Shown in pieces: positions 33,105-42,610 of a stretch of DNA of 64,000 bases. Within the stretch, counting starts at the first letter, position 1. Every line of letters begins with the position of its first letter. Below the pieces are notes generated by a model. That model was given only the letters and a program-made list of their open reading frames with translations, was not told where the DNA came from and searched no databases. The stretch is from Mycobacterium sp. 141 (GTDB taxonomy: Bacteria > Actinomycetota > Actinomycetes > Mycobacteriales > Mycobacteriaceae), in assembly GCF_000382405.1 (NCBI RefSeq), contig NZ_KB908269.1, positions 1 through 64,000 of the forward strand. Reading direction: 5' to 3'. The position numbers and the translations under genes are program-made.

Positions 33105-33326
33105 CTACCAGCTCCAGACAATGCCGCGGCGCGGCGGGTTGATCTCTCCCACGTGGGGGGCGCGCGTCTGCGGCACCGCTTTGATCGACACGCTGCCACT
33201 CGTCTCGCACCTGACGTTGCCGCCCACGTCCTGGCATGTCGGCATGGCACCGGCCGCGGGAGCCAGGATCAGCGACGCCACCAGCACCGCCACCGGTAGT
33301 AGTGAGCACTTATTGCGCACAGTCAT
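33105..33326 (-). CDS. Small secreted protein (73 aa), unknown function
   Basis: This 73-residue product begins MTVRNKCSLLPVAVLVASLILAPAAGA, a clear Sec signal peptide with probable cleavage after AGA (about residue 27). The mature part has two cysteines (TCQDVGGNVRCET) that could form a disulfide, then a basic, proline-rich tail ending in SW. GGGAGAGG lies just upstream of the ATG at 33326, which decides this start over the longer frame. I do not recognise the family. The mature protein resembles other small secreted mycobacterial proteins with a CxxxGxxxxCET pattern. It is antisense to the emb operon. Confidence 0.7.
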   Translation of the reverse strand: MTVRNKCSLLPVAVLVASLILAPAAGAMPTCQDVGGNVRCETSGSVSIKAVPQTRAPHVGEINPPRRGIVWSW

Positions 33327-33373
33327 GGACCTCTCCCTCACCGCGGTATCTGGATGTGACCGAACCGGCCCCG

Positions 33374-33808
33374 TCACGGGCAGGCCGATGTGAGGATCCG
33401 GGCGCCCGGGCCGAGGGGCGCATTGGCGTCCTGAGCATGCCGCACCGCGTCGGCGCGAGCCGCCTCGAGCGTCGAGCCTGCCCCGCCGGCCACGACGCCG
33501 CTGTCGTCATCGGCGCCGACCGACACTATGCAGAGATTGTCGTTGGTGACCTCGTCCCGGGTGCAGTCTTGGGCGCCCGCCTGCTGGCATGCGGTGACGA
33601 CGGCCGCCGTGGCGGCCTCATTGGTGGGGCCGGTTACGGTGAACCCGACCAGCTCCCCGTTGAGCACACCGGAGCCGACGGCCCTGGACATGTCGTCACC
33701 ACCGTCGACCATGCCATCCCCGCCGCCCGCCCATGCCGAACCTGCCGAGATCGTCGCGGCGACGACAGCCATGCCAAGAAATCCAAAAATCTTGCGGGTC
33801 AAAGCCAT
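33374..33808 (-). CDS. Secreted DUF4189-like protein
   Basis: A 144-residue exported protein. The signal peptide (MALTRKIFGFLGMAVVAATISAGSAWA) is followed by a glycine/aspartate-rich segment and a repeat pattern of the DUF4189 type: TNEAATAAVVTACQQAGAQDC, NLCIVSVGADDDSGVVAGGAG, then EAARADAVRHAQ and a final TSACP. Four cysteines fit two disulfides. The function of DUF4189 proteins is unknown. It lies 47 bp upstream of the other small secreted gene on the same strand, so the two may be co-transcribed. Both are wedged between embC and embA and read against them. Confidence 0.72.
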   Translation of the reverse strand: MALTRKIFGFLGMAVVAATISAGSAWAGGGDGMVDGGDDMSRAVGSGVLNGELVGFTVTGPTNEAATAAVVTACQQAGAQDCTRDEVTNDNLCIVSVGADDDSGVVAGGAGSTLEAARADAVRHAQDANAPLGPGARILTSACP

Positions 33809-33984
33809 CGTGTTCCTGTCGTCGAGGTGATCACCGAGCGCGGCTGTGATGGTATTACCGACTCACAGCAAAATGGGAGGAATCGGCTTGTCCCCGAACT
33901 GGGGGTCATGTCACACAGTGGGACCGATACGGCGACATCACTGGTCACTCGGCAGGGGAAACGGGTGCTCACATGTGGGTCGCA

Positions 33985-33990
33985 TACCAT
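33985..33990 (+). promoter_or_regulatory. -10 box for embA (leaderless)
   Basis: TACCAT (TANNNT) ends 8 nt before the GTG at 33999. With the antisense genes separating embC from embA, this would give embA-embB its own promoter. Confidence 0.4.
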
Positions 33991-33998
33991 CGACCCTC

Positions 33999-36900
33999 GT
34001 GCCGGGCGATGAGCGACATGAGCGAGAAACAGGTAATCCAGCCACTGATCGATCCCGCATCGCTCGCCTGATCGCGATCATCGCCGGTGTCGCGGGTGTG
34101 GTGCTGTGCGGTCTGGTCCCACTGCTTCCGGTCAAACAGGCCACCGCGACCATCCTGTGGCCGCAGGGCACCGGTACCGACGGCAACATCACCAACATCA
34201 CGGCGCCGCTGGTGTCCGGGGCCCCGCAGGCTCTCGACGTCTCGATCCCTTGTCATGCCATTGCGACCCTGCCCGCGGCGGGCGGGCTGGTGTTCTCCAC
34301 CATTCCGCCCGATGGCATCGACGCCACCCGCAACGGCCTGTTCGTCCGGGCCACCGCCGACACCGTCTTCGTCGCGTTCCGAGACACCGTCACCGCCGTC
34401 GCGCCACGTGCCGCAGTCAACGCGGGGACGTGCAGCGCGCTGCACATCTGGGCCAACCTCGGCGGCGTGGGCGCTGACTTCGCCGGCATTCCCGGCGCAA
34501 CCGGCACCGCGGCCGTCGAGAAGAAACCCCAGGTCGCCGGTGTGTTCACCGATCTGAAGGTGGCGCCACAACCCGGCCTGTCGGCGCGGGTAGACGTGGA
34601 CACCCGATTCATCACCAGCCCGACGGCACTCAAGCTGCTGGTGATGGCGCTCGGCGTGGTTTGCGTGGTGGCCTCGATCGCGGCGCTGGCCGTGCTGGAC
34701 CACCGGAGCTGCGCCGGCGGCGACATTCAACCCAGCGGCGCCCACCGAGTCCGCGGTGCGTGGCGCCGGTTCATCAAGGTTCCGGTCGCGACCTGGATCG
34801 CCGACATCGGCGTGATCGGCACGCTGCTGCTGTGGCACATAATCGGCGCCATCTCGTCCGACGACGGCTACAACCTCACCATCGCACGGGTGTCCGCCGA
34901 TGCCGGCTACACCGCCAACTACTTCCGCTACTTCGGCACCACCGAGGCTCCCTTCGACTGGTATCAGTCGGTGCTCGCGCACTTCGCAGCCATCAGCACC
35001 GCAAGCGTATGGATGCGGCTGCCCGCAACCCTGGCGGCCATCGGCACCTGGCTGTTGTTGAGCCGCTGGGTGCTACCCCGGCTGGGTCGCAGGCTCGCCA
35101 CCAACCGCATCGCGGTTTGGACGGCCGGTGCGGTGTTTCTGGCGGCCTGGCTGCCGTTCAACAACGGCCTGCGCCCCGAGCCGCTGATCGCCTTCGGCGT
35201 GCTCGCGGTGTGGGCTCTTATCGAAAATGCGATTGGAACACGACGTTTGTGGCCTGCCTGCGCGGCCGTCATCGTGGCGATGTTTAGCGTGACACTGGCC
35301 CCGCAGGGCCTCATCGCACTGGCGCCGCTGCTGGTCGGGGCTCGTGCCGTCGTCGGCATCATGAGGGCCCGGCGTATCGTGCTGCCCGCGCTGGCGGCCC
35401 TGGCCGGGTCGGCCGCGCTGGTCTTCGTCATCGTGTTCCGCGACCAGACCCTGGCCACGGTCGCCGAATCGGCCCGGATCAAGTACACCGTCGGCCCGAC
35501 CATCTCCTGGTACCAGGAGTTCCTGCGCTACTACTTCCTCACCGTGGAAGATTCTGTGGACGGCTCGCTGACTCGGCGGTTCGCGGTGCTGACCATGTTG
35601 CTGTGCCTGTTCGGCATGATGGCTGTGCTGCTGCGCAAGGGCCGGGTGCCCGGGCTGGCGAGCGGGCCGGTGTGGCGGCTGCTCGGTGTCACCGCGATCG
35701 GCCTGCTGCTGCTGCATTTCACACCGACCAAATGGGCCGTGCAGTTCGGCGAGTTCGCCGGGCTGGCCGGTGCGCTCGGTGGGGTGACGGCGTTCGCGTT
35801 CGCCCTGGTGGGCCTGCACAGCCGACGCAACCTCGCGCTGTACGTGACGGCGCTGCTGTTCGTGCTGGCCTGGGCGACATCCGGGATCAACGGCTGGTTC
35901 TACGTCGGCAACTTCGGCGTGCCGTGGTTCGACCGCCAGCCCGTGCTCGCCGGGCACCCCGTGACCACGATGTTCCTGGTGCTGGCCATCATCACCGCCG
36001 TGCTCGCCGGCTGGCTGCACTTCCGCATCGACTACGCCGGGCACACCGAGGTCGCCAACACCCGACGTAACCGTGTGCTGGCCTCCACACCGCTGCTGGT
36101 GGTCGCGATCATCATGGTTGTGCTCGAGGTCGGCTCGATGGCCAAGGGCTTCGTCCAGCGCTACCCCGTCTACACCACAGCGGCGGCCAACGTGCGGGCG
36201 CTGAGTTCGGGGCTCTCGAGCAACAGCTGCGCCATGGCCGACGACGTGCTGGTCGAGGCCGACACCAACGCGGGCATGCTGCAGCCCGTGCCGGGCCAGA
36301 CCTACGGCGAGTACGGGCCGTTGGGTGGCGAGAACCCGGTCGGGTTCAACCCCAACGGGATCAGCGACACCCTGGAGCCGCCGAAGCCCGTCGTCGCCAA
36401 CCCCGGCACCGTGAACTCCGACGGCTCACCCAACAAGCCCAACGTCGGTATCGCGTACGCCGCGGGCACCGGTGGCGGCTACGGTCCGGTCGGCGTCAAC
36501 GGATCCCGCGTGTTCCTGCCCTTCGGCCTCGACCCCGCCCGCACCCCAGTGATGGGCAGTTATAAAGAGAACACCGTCGCCGCCAAGGCCACCTCGGCCT
36601 GGTACCAGCTGCCGCCACGCAGCCCCGACCGGCCGCTCGTCACCGTCGCGGCCGCCGGCGCCATCTGGTACTACGACGAAGAGCATGAATTCCACTACGG
36701 CCAGTCGCTGAAGCTGCAGTGGGGCGTGCACCGTCCCGACGGCAGCTACCAGGCGCTGGACTCGGTGCAGCCGATCGACGTGTTCGCCCAGTTCGCCTGG
36801 CGCAACCTGCGTTTCCCGCTGGCTTGGGCGCCGCCGGAGGCCAACGTGGCGCGCATCGTGGCCGACGACCCGAACCTGAGCGATGACCAGTGGTTCGGGT

Positions 36901-37319
36901 TCACCCCGCCGCGGGTGCCGACCCTGCAGACCGCGAGTGAGTTCCTCGGTTCGCAGACGCCGATCATGATGGACATCGCGACCGCCGCGAACTTCCCGTG
37001 CCAGCGCCCGTTCTCCGAGCACCTCGGTGTCGCGGAGCTGCCGCAGTACCGCATCCTGCCCAACGTCAAGCAAGTGGTGGTGTCGTCGAATATGTGGCAG
37101 TCCGCCCAGAAGGGTGGGCCCTTCCTGTTCATCCAGGCGCTGCTGCGCACGTCGACCATCCCGACGTACTTGCGCGACGACTGGTACCGGGACTGGGGCT
37201 CGATCGAGAAATACGACCCGGTGGTACCGCCTGAGCTGGCGCCCGTAGCCCACATCGATCAAGGAACCAAGCGAGTGTTCGGCTTCAGCCGGCCCGGACC
37301 GATCCGGGCCCTGCCATGA
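33999..37319 (+). CDS. embA: Arabinosyltransferase EmbA
   Basis: A 1106-residue GT-C enzyme that works with EmbB in making the branched hexa-arabinoside of arabinogalactan. The N-terminal anchor reads IARLIAIIAGVAGVVLCGLVPLLPV. The catalytic loop has ISSDDGYNLTIARVSADAGY with Asp288-Asp289. A C-terminal carbohydrate-binding domain starts near 740. GTG at 33999 gives VPGDERHERETG, similar in place to the M. tuberculosis start. The open frame upstream to 33846 is not supported. A TACCAT box 8 nt before the start suggests a separate promoter. The stop overlaps the embB ATG (ATGA). Confidence 0.95.
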   Translation: MPGDERHERETGNPATDRSRIARLIAIIAGVAGVVLCGLVPLLPVKQATATILWPQGTGTDGNITNITAPLVSGAPQALDVSIPCHAIATLPAAGGLVFSTIPPDGIDATRNGLFVRATADTVFVAFRDTVTAVAPRAAVNAGTCSALHIWANLGGVGADFAGIPGATGTAAVEKKPQVAGVFTDLKVAPQPGLSARVDVDTRFITSPTALKLLVMALGVVCVVASIAALAVLDHRSCAGGDIQPSGAHRVRGAWRRFIKVPVATWIADIGVIGTLLLWHIIGAISSDDGYNLTIARVSADAGYTANYFRYFGTTEAPFDWYQSVLAHFAAISTASVWMRLPATLAAIGTWLLLSRWVLPRLGRRLATNRIAVWTAGAVFLAAWLPFNNGLRPEPLIAFGVLAVWALIENAIGTRRLWPACAAVIVAMFSVTLAPQGLIALAPLLVGARAVVGIMRARRIVLPALAALAGSAALVFVIVFRDQTLATVAESARIKYTVGPTISWYQEFLRYYFLTVEDSVDGSLTRRFAVLTMLLCLFGMMAVLLRKGRVPGLASGPVWRLLGVTAIGLLLLHFTPTKWAVQFGEFAGLAGALGGVTAFAFALVGLHSRRNLALYVTALLFVLAWATSGINGWFYVGNFGVPWFDRQPVLAGHPVTTMFLVLAIITAVLAGWLHFRIDYAGHTEVANTRRNRVLASTPLLVVAIIMVVLEVGSMAKGFVQRYPVYTTAAANVRALSSGLSSNSCAMADDVLVEADTNAGMLQPVPGQTYGEYGPLGGENPVGFNPNGISDTLEPPKPVVANPGTVNSDGSPNKPNVGIAYAAGTGGGYGPVGVNGSRVFLPFGLDPARTPVMGSYKENTVAAKATSAWYQLPPRSPDRPLVTVAAAGAIWYYDEEHEFHYGQSLKLQWGVHRPDGSYQALDSVQPIDVFAQFAWRNLRFPLAWAPPEANVARIVADDPNLSDDQWFGFTPPRVPTLQTASEFLGSQTPIMMDIATAANFPCQRPFSEHLGVAELPQYRILPNVKQVVVSSNMWQSAQKGGPFLFIQALLRTSTIPTYLRDDWYRDWGSIEKYDPVVPPELAPVAHIDQGTKRVFGFSRPGPIRALP

Positions 37320-40300
37320 CCACGACCGAACTCAAGCCCGCCGAGAGCGAGCCGACGGCGGCCAAGGACGTGAAGACGGCCCGCTGGGTCGCCATGATCG
37401 CCGGCCTGATCGGGTTCATCTGCTCGGTGCTGACGCCGCTGCTGCCGGTGGTGCAGACGACGGCGACGCTGAACTGGCCTTCCGGAACCGCTACGGCGGC
37501 GACATCGGGCGCAGCGGGTCAGCTGAACAGCGTCACCGCACCGCTGATCAGCGAGACGCCGGTCAACATGACGGCGACGATCCCCTGTGACCTGATCCGC
37601 TCCCTGCCGCCGCAGGGCGCCCTGGTGCTGGGCACCGCACCCAAGGAGGGCAGGCAGGCCCCGCTCAACGCGCTGTTCGTCAACGTCACGAGCCAGCGCG
37701 TCGACATCACCGACCGCAACGTGGTGATCGCCAGCGTTCCCCGGGAGAAAGCGGTCGGCGGTGCCGGTAGCCCCGGTTGTTCCCGCATCGAGATCACGTC
37801 GTCGGAAGCCGGCACGTTCGCCACGTTCGTCGGGTTGACGGGAACCGACGGGAAAGAGCTGCGCACCGGCTTCGCCGACCCGAACCTGCGGCCGGCGATC
37901 GTCGGCGTCTTCACCGAGCTGAGCGGGCCTGCGCCACAAGGGCTCTCACTGTCGGCGACCATCGACACGCGATTCACCACCACCCCCACCGCGCTCAAGC
38001 TGACGGCGATGCTGCTGGGCATCGCGGCCACCGTGATCGCGGTGCTCGCACTGTGGCGCCTCGACCGGCTCGACGGCCGGCGGATGCACCGCCTGATCCC
38101 GTCGCGCTGGCGCACGTTCAGCGCCGTCGACGTGGTGGTGGTCGGCGGGTTCCTGGTGTGGCATGTGATCGGCGCCAACTCGTCGGACGACGGCTACATC
38201 CTGCAGATGGCCCGCGTGGCCGATCACGCCGGATACATGTCGAACTACTTCCGCTGGTTCGGCAGCCCGGAAGACCCGTTCGGCTGGTTCTACAACCTGC
38301 TGGCGCTGATGACCCATGTCAGCGACGCCAGCATCTGGATGCGGCTGCCCGACCTGATCTGCGCGCTGGTGTGCTGGCTGCTGCTCTCCCGCGAGGTGCT
38401 GCCGCGGCTCGGGCCCGCCGTCATCGCGAGCAAGCCCGCCCTGTGGGCCGCAGGCCTGGTGCTGATGGCTGCCTGGATGCCGTTCAACAACGGTCTGCGT
38501 CCCGAGGGCCAGATCGCCACCGGCGCGCTGATCACCTACGTGCTGATCGAACGCGCCATCATCTCCAGCAGGGTCACCCCAGCCGCGCTGGCGATCATCG
38601 CGGCAGCGTTCACCCTTGGCATCCAGCCCACCGGACTCATCGCGGTCGCCGCGCTGTTGGCCGGCGGACGCCCGATCGTGCGCATCCTGGTACAGCGCCA
38701 CAAGGTGGTCGGCACCTGGCCGCTGATCCTGCCGTTGCTGGCCGCCGGAACCGTGATCCTCACGGTGGTGTTCGCCGACCAAACACTGGCAACAGTGTTG
38801 GAGGCCACCAGGATTCGCACGGCCATCGGACCGAGCCAGGCCTGGTACACCGAGAACCTGCGCTACTACTACCTGATCCTGCCGACCGTGGACGGATCGC
38901 TGTCGCGCCGGTTCGGTTTCATGATCACCGCGCTGAGCCTGTTCACCTCGATGTTCATCATGTTGCGGCGCAAACGGGTGCCGGGTGTGGCCCGCGGCCC
39001 GGTGTGGCGGTTGATGGGCATCATCTTCGCGACCATGTTCTGCCTGATGTTCACCCCGACCAAGTGGGTGCACCACTTCGGCCTGTTCGCCGCCGTGGGT
39101 GCAGCGATGGCCGCGGTGGTCACCGTGCTGGCCGCGCCGGCGGTGCTGCGGTCGGCGCGCAACCGCATGGCATTCACCTCGGCTGTGCTGTTCGTGATGG
39201 CACTGTGTTTCGCCACCACCAACGGCTGGTGGTACGTCTCCAGCTACGGCGTGCCGTTCAACAACGACAAGCCGGCCATCGGTGGCGTCACCGTCAGCAC
39301 CATCTTCTTCACGCTGTTCGCGATCACCGCGCTGTGGGCGTTCTGGCTGCATTTCCGTCCGGGAACAGGCGGCAAGCTGACCCGGGTGCTGACCACGGCG
39401 CCGGTGCCGCTCGCGGCGGGGTTCATGTGTGTGGTGTTCGTCGGCTCGATGCTCTACGGCGTGGTGCGCCAGCACGGCACCTATTCCAACGCGTCTTCGA
39501 ACCTGCAGGCGTTCGGTGGTGGTTGCGGGCTGGCCGACGACGTGCTGGTCGAACCCGACCCCAACAACGGCTTCCTGACGCCGCTGCCCGGTGATTACGG
39601 CCCACTCGGCCCGCTGGGCGGAACGGCACCGACTGGTTTCACGCCCAACGGCGTGCCGGATCACATTGTCGCCGAAGCGATTCGGTTGACCGTGCCGATG
39701 CCGGGTATCGACTCCGACTGGGATGCTCCGGCCAAGCTGAAGAACCCCGGCATCAACGGCTCGACCGTGCCGCTGCCCTACGGTCTGGATCCGGCTCGGG
39801 TGCCGGTGGCCGGCAGCTACGTGGAAGGGCCCGCGCAGCGGGAGAGCAAGCTCGCCTCGGCCTGGTACCAGCTGCCCGCGCCCGATCCCGGCAGCCCGCT
39901 GGTGGTCGTCACCGCCGCCGGAACCATCACGGGCAACAGCGTTTTCAACGGCCGCACCGAAGGTCAGACCGTGGAGCTGGAATATGGGCGTCCGGGGCCC
40001 GACGGTGCGCCGCTGCCCGCAGGCCGGCTGGTGCCCTATGACCTCGGACCTATCCCGTCATGGCGCAATCTGCGGTTCGACCGCAGTCAGATCCCGGCCG
40101 ATGCGACGTTCGTCCGCGTCATCGCCGAGGACAAGTCGCTGAGCCTGGGCGACTGGATCGCCGTCACCCCGCCGCGGGTGCCCGAGGTCAAGACCGTGCA
40201 GGAGTACATCGGCTCAGAGCAGCCGGTGTTGATGGACTGGGCCGTGGGCCTGGCCTTCCCGTGCCAACACCCGATGCTGCATGCCAATGGCGTCACCGAG

Positions 40301-40573
40301 ATCCCGAAGTTCCGCATCACGCCGGACTACAACGCCAAGATGAAAGACACCGACACCTGGGAGGACGGCCTCAACGGTGGCTTGCTGGGCATCACCGACG
40401 TGCTGCTGCGGCAACACGTGATGGCGGCGTATCTGAACAAGGACTGGGGCCGCGACTGGGGCTCACTGCGCAGGTTCGACACCATCGTCGACGCCACACC
40501 GGCGCAGATCAACCTGGGCACTGCTACCCGCAGCGGGTTGTACACGCCGGGCAAGATCCGCATCCAGCCCTAG
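37316..40573 (+). CDS. embB: Arabinosyltransferase EmbB
   Basis: A 1085-residue GT-C arabinosyltransferase, partner of EmbA and the main ethambutol target. The catalytic loop is NSSDDGYILQMARVADHAGYM with Asp291-Asp292. Met298 is at the position of M. tuberculosis Met306, preceded by Ile-Leu-Gln. The Ile and Leu are those of drug-susceptible species, while Gln replaces Gly305. NYFRWFGSPEDPFGWFYN follows. The C-terminal carbohydrate-binding domain ends in LYTPGKIRIQP. The ATG overlaps embA in ATGA. A long hairpin lies 15 bp after the stop. Confidence 0.96.
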   Translation: MTTTELKPAESEPTAAKDVKTARWVAMIAGLIGFICSVLTPLLPVVQTTATLNWPSGTATAATSGAAGQLNSVTAPLISETPVNMTATIPCDLIRSLPPQGALVLGTAPKEGRQAPLNALFVNVTSQRVDITDRNVVIASVPREKAVGGAGSPGCSRIEITSSEAGTFATFVGLTGTDGKELRTGFADPNLRPAIVGVFTELSGPAPQGLSLSATIDTRFTTTPTALKLTAMLLGIAATVIAVLALWRLDRLDGRRMHRLIPSRWRTFSAVDVVVVGGFLVWHVIGANSSDDGYILQMARVADHAGYMSNYFRWFGSPEDPFGWFYNLLALMTHVSDASIWMRLPDLICALVCWLLLSREVLPRLGPAVIASKPALWAAGLVLMAAWMPFNNGLRPEGQIATGALITYVLIERAIISSRVTPAALAIIAAAFTLGIQPTGLIAVAALLAGGRPIVRILVQRHKVVGTWPLILPLLAAGTVILTVVFADQTLATVLEATRIRTAIGPSQAWYTENLRYYYLILPTVDGSLSRRFGFMITALSLFTSMFIMLRRKRVPGVARGPVWRLMGIIFATMFCLMFTPTKWVHHFGLFAAVGAAMAAVVTVLAAPAVLRSARNRMAFTSAVLFVMALCFATTNGWWYVSSYGVPFNNDKPAIGGVTVSTIFFTLFAITALWAFWLHFRPGTGGKLTRVLTTAPVPLAAGFMCVVFVGSMLYGVVRQHGTYSNASSNLQAFGGGCGLADDVLVEPDPNNGFLTPLPGDYGPLGPLGGTAPTGFTPNGVPDHIVAEAIRLTVPMPGIDSDWDAPAKLKNPGINGSTVPLPYGLDPARVPVAGSYVEGPAQRESKLASAWYQLPAPDPGSPLVVVTAAGTITGNSVFNGRTEGQTVELEYGRPGPDGAPLPAGRLVPYDLGPIPSWRNLRFDRSQIPADATFVRVIAEDKSLSLGDWIAVTPPRVPEVKTVQEYIGSEQPVLMDWAVGLAFPCQHPMLHANGVTEIPKFRITPDYNAKMKDTDTWEDGLNGGLLGITDVLLRQHVMAAYLNKDWGRDWGSLRRFDTIVDATPAQINLGTATRSGLYTPGKIRIQP

Positions 40574-40587
40574 CACTTCGCGTCGAG

Positions 40588-40635
40588 TGGCCAGTTACTG
40601 CACGCTTTTTCGCGGCGCGCGTACATAACTGGCCA
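40588..40635. terminator. Long hairpin between embB and the DUF4331 gene
   Basis: TGGCCAGTTA (40588-40597) pairs with TAACTGGCCA (40626-40635). The pairing continues, with a mismatch and a bulge, through TGCACGC/GCGTACA around a loop containing TTTTT. It lies between two convergent genes and could terminate both. Confidence 0.55.
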
Positions 40636-40652
40636 TTCGGCGGGAAAGCACT

Positions 40653-41663
40653 TCAGTGCGGCGGCCCCAGATACGGGAACACCTGCAGGGTGTCGGTATG
40701 GGGGCTGAGCCCTGAGGGCGGACAGTCACCCTTGGTCAACGACGCCAGCCGGTAGTCGATCACGTCGTCGGTGAACACCCGGCCGTTCGGATACTTGGCG
40801 GGCTTCGACGGGTTGAACGTCAACATGTCGGGCAGGATGCCCTCGGCGTCGATGGCGGCGATCGCCTCGTCGTGCGAGTAGCCACCGGTGTGCCCCAGCA
40901 GGTGGATGAACTGGCCCATCCAACGCTCCCGGTCGTGGATCGGCACGCTGGCGTTGTACTCCAGCTTGGTGTCGTCGGTGTTGAAGAAGCTGCTCACCGA
41001 CGGATGCCCGGCCCGGTCCACGTGTAGGAGCTCGCCATCGACGCGCACGCTGCACCGGCCCCAGATCCGGATGTCCGGGTCGGCGCCGAGCTGTTCGGTC
41101 GGCAACTCAAAGACCATCGAGCACACATTGGCCTCGAGGTTGGAATCCACACCCGTCCACGGGAATTGGCCACTGAGGTGCAGTGCGGTGAAGTTGCGCC
41201 CGCCGCGAATGTCGAACAGGTTCTTGATGCCGTCGAAGTCGAAGAAGAAGGCGTCGCTGCGGGCACCCGCGAAGAACGTGTAGGCATCCGTCCGGGCGAT
41301 CACCGGCTCCCGCCCGAACGACACCTCGACGCCCGTGAAGATCCGCTCCCCCACCGCTTCGGGTGATTCCGCGTCGTCGCCGGACGCCACGTACACGTCC
41401 ACGGTCTGACGGCCGTCGGCCGGTTCGGAGAACACGTAGCTGAACGCTATGTCATTGCGCAGGTCACCATCGTTGTCGATGGCCAGGCGATAGATGGCAT
41501 CGGGATGTAGGGCGTCGGCTTGCGGATTGGCGTTGAGGATCAACACCGTGCGCTCCGGATCTGCCGGTGATTGGAAGGCATACAGATCGCACAGATCGAG
41601 TCGCTGATCGCCCAGCGGTGGCCCGAGGCTCAGCCCGGTGAAGTGGTTGGACATGATGCCCAT
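40653..41663 (-). CDS. DUF4331 family protein
   Basis: A 336-residue protein of the DUF4331 family, recognised from SNHFTGLSLGPPLGDQRLDLCDLYAFQSPADPERTVLILNANP at the start, AIYRLAIDNDGDLRNDIAFSYVFSE, then FFAGARSDAFFFDFDGIKNLFD and VFTDDVIDYRLA. No signal peptide or membrane segment is seen, although many family members are exported. Function is unknown. The ATG at 41663 has GAGG upstream. An internal ATG at 41654 (MSNHFTG) is a possible alternative. It converges on embB. Confidence 0.88.
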   Translation of the reverse strand: MGIMSNHFTGLSLGPPLGDQRLDLCDLYAFQSPADPERTVLILNANPQADALHPDAIYRLAIDNDGDLRNDIAFSYVFSEPADGRQTVDVYVASGDDAESPEAVGERIFTGVEVSFGREPVIARTDAYTFFAGARSDAFFFDFDGIKNLFDIRGGRNFTALHLSGQFPWTGVDSNLEANVCSMVFELPTEQLGADPDIRIWGRCSVRVDGELLHVDRAGHPSVSSFFNTDDTKLEYNASVPIHDRERWMGQFIHLLGHTGGYSHDEAIAAIDAEGILPDMLTFNPSKPAKYPNGRVFTDDVIDYRLASLTKGDCPPSGLSPHTDTLQVFPYLGPPH

Positions 41664-41701
41664 CCAACCTCGGATGCTGCCGGGCCGCAGCGGAAACAGG
41701 G

Positions 41702-42130
41702 CTATACCCGCACGTACACCACGCGACTACCCAAGACGATGTCCTGCAACGATCTTCGCCGCGCATCCACCACGACCCACAGCAGGCCGACCGGGAACAG
41801 CACGTAGGCCACGGCGCGCAGCAGCGCCACCACCGGCGGCAGCCGCTCGCACCGCCGGCCCACCACTCGCAGCCCCATCGTGACCGCGCCGACCGTGCAG
41901 CCTGACACCGCCCAGCACACCGTCAGGTAGAGCACCGAAACGGCGAACATCACCAGAGAGGAGAAGATCGCCGACACCGTCGGCAGGATGAATGTGGTGG
42001 GGCCGAACATCAACCGCGTCAGGATCAGGCCGATGTACAACGCTGAGAGCACGACTCCGACGACGGCCAGATCGATCACCGCAGCCACTCCCCGACTCAC
42101 GATTCCGGCCGTTCGGATATCCTCGGTCAC
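41702..42130 (-). CDS. RDD-family membrane protein
   Basis: A 142-residue inner-membrane protein with three hydrophobic segments. The RDD signature is spread as expected: RGVAAVIDLAVVGVVLSALY at the start (Arg, Asp), AVTMGLRVVGRR in the middle, and DARRRSLQDIVLGSRVVYVRV at the end (RRSLQD). RDD proteins are small transporters or membrane partners with no single function. The ATG overlaps the stop of the upstream gene in ATGA, so the two are translationally coupled. Confidence 0.85.
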   Translation of the reverse strand: MTEDIRTAGIVSRGVAAVIDLAVVGVVLSALYIGLILTRLMFGPTTFILPTVSAIFSSLVMFAVSVLYLTVCWAVSGCTVGAVTMGLRVVGRRCERLPPVVALLRAVAYVLFPVGLLWVVVDARRRSLQDIVLGSRVVYVRV

Positions 42131-42582
42131 GGCCGTGACCCGCGGCCCAGCAACCGGTCGACGAAGCCGGACACCACGTCGTCGGCCCGTTCACTCTGAC
42201 TGCGGACGTCCGTCATCACCTCGGCGGTCACCGAATCGGTCGACTTGCGAATGATCGCAGGCAGGTCCATTCCGTCGGCCACCTCGTTGGCCAGCCCGAC
42301 GAGGTCGACGCGCTGGCGGACCAGTTCGTTGAGGTCGAGCTCGTCCAGAACCATGTCGACGACCTGCACGGCGATGGCGGCCACCACCGCCTTGACCGGT
42401 TCGACGCCTGCGGCGATGACGCGCTCGCCACGCGCGGACAAATCGCCGCGCGCCTGCTTGAGCAGCCCACCTATCACGGGCAGCCGCTCCACACCGCGGT
42501 AGACCGCGCCGACGCCGACGACGGCGGTCGCTGCCGCACCCGCGGCAACCGTCACCACGGGGTGATCCTCTAGGCCTGACAC
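42127..42582 (-). CDS. Hypothetical protein coupled to the RDD gene
   Basis: A 151-residue protein. It has a hydrophobic N-terminal stretch (VVTVAAGAAATAVVGVGAVY) that may be a membrane anchor or glycine-zipper helix. A long helical region follows, with regularly spaced charged residues (VVDMVLDELDLNELVRQRVDLVGLANEVADGMDLPAIIRKSTDSVTAEVM), a pattern seen in actinobacterial proteins beside RDD genes. No enzyme motif is present. The GTG at 42582 is preferred from TACGAT 7 nt upstream. The open frame extends further, antisense to nothing, but without a start signal. Confidence 0.7.
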   Translation of the reverse strand: MSGLEDHPVVTVAAGAAATAVVGVGAVYRGVERLPVIGGLLKQARGDLSARGERVIAAGVEPVKAVVAAIAVQVVDMVLDELDLNELVRQRVDLVGLANEVADGMDLPAIIRKSTDSVTAEVMTDVRSQSERADDVVSGFVDRLLGRGSRP

Positions 42583-42589
42583 GGTTCGA

Positions 42590-42595
42590 ATCGTA
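42590..42595 (-). promoter_or_regulatory. -10 box for the RDD operon (leaderless)
   Basis: On the minus strand TACGAT (TANNNT) ends 7 nt before the GTG at 42582. Confidence 0.45.
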
Positions 42596-42610
42596 GCCGC
42601 GCACCGGTTG

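Noticed and set aside
37946..39664. A 572-codon open frame antisense to embB
   Set aside because: Shadow of embB, with the same compositional bias and no start signal.
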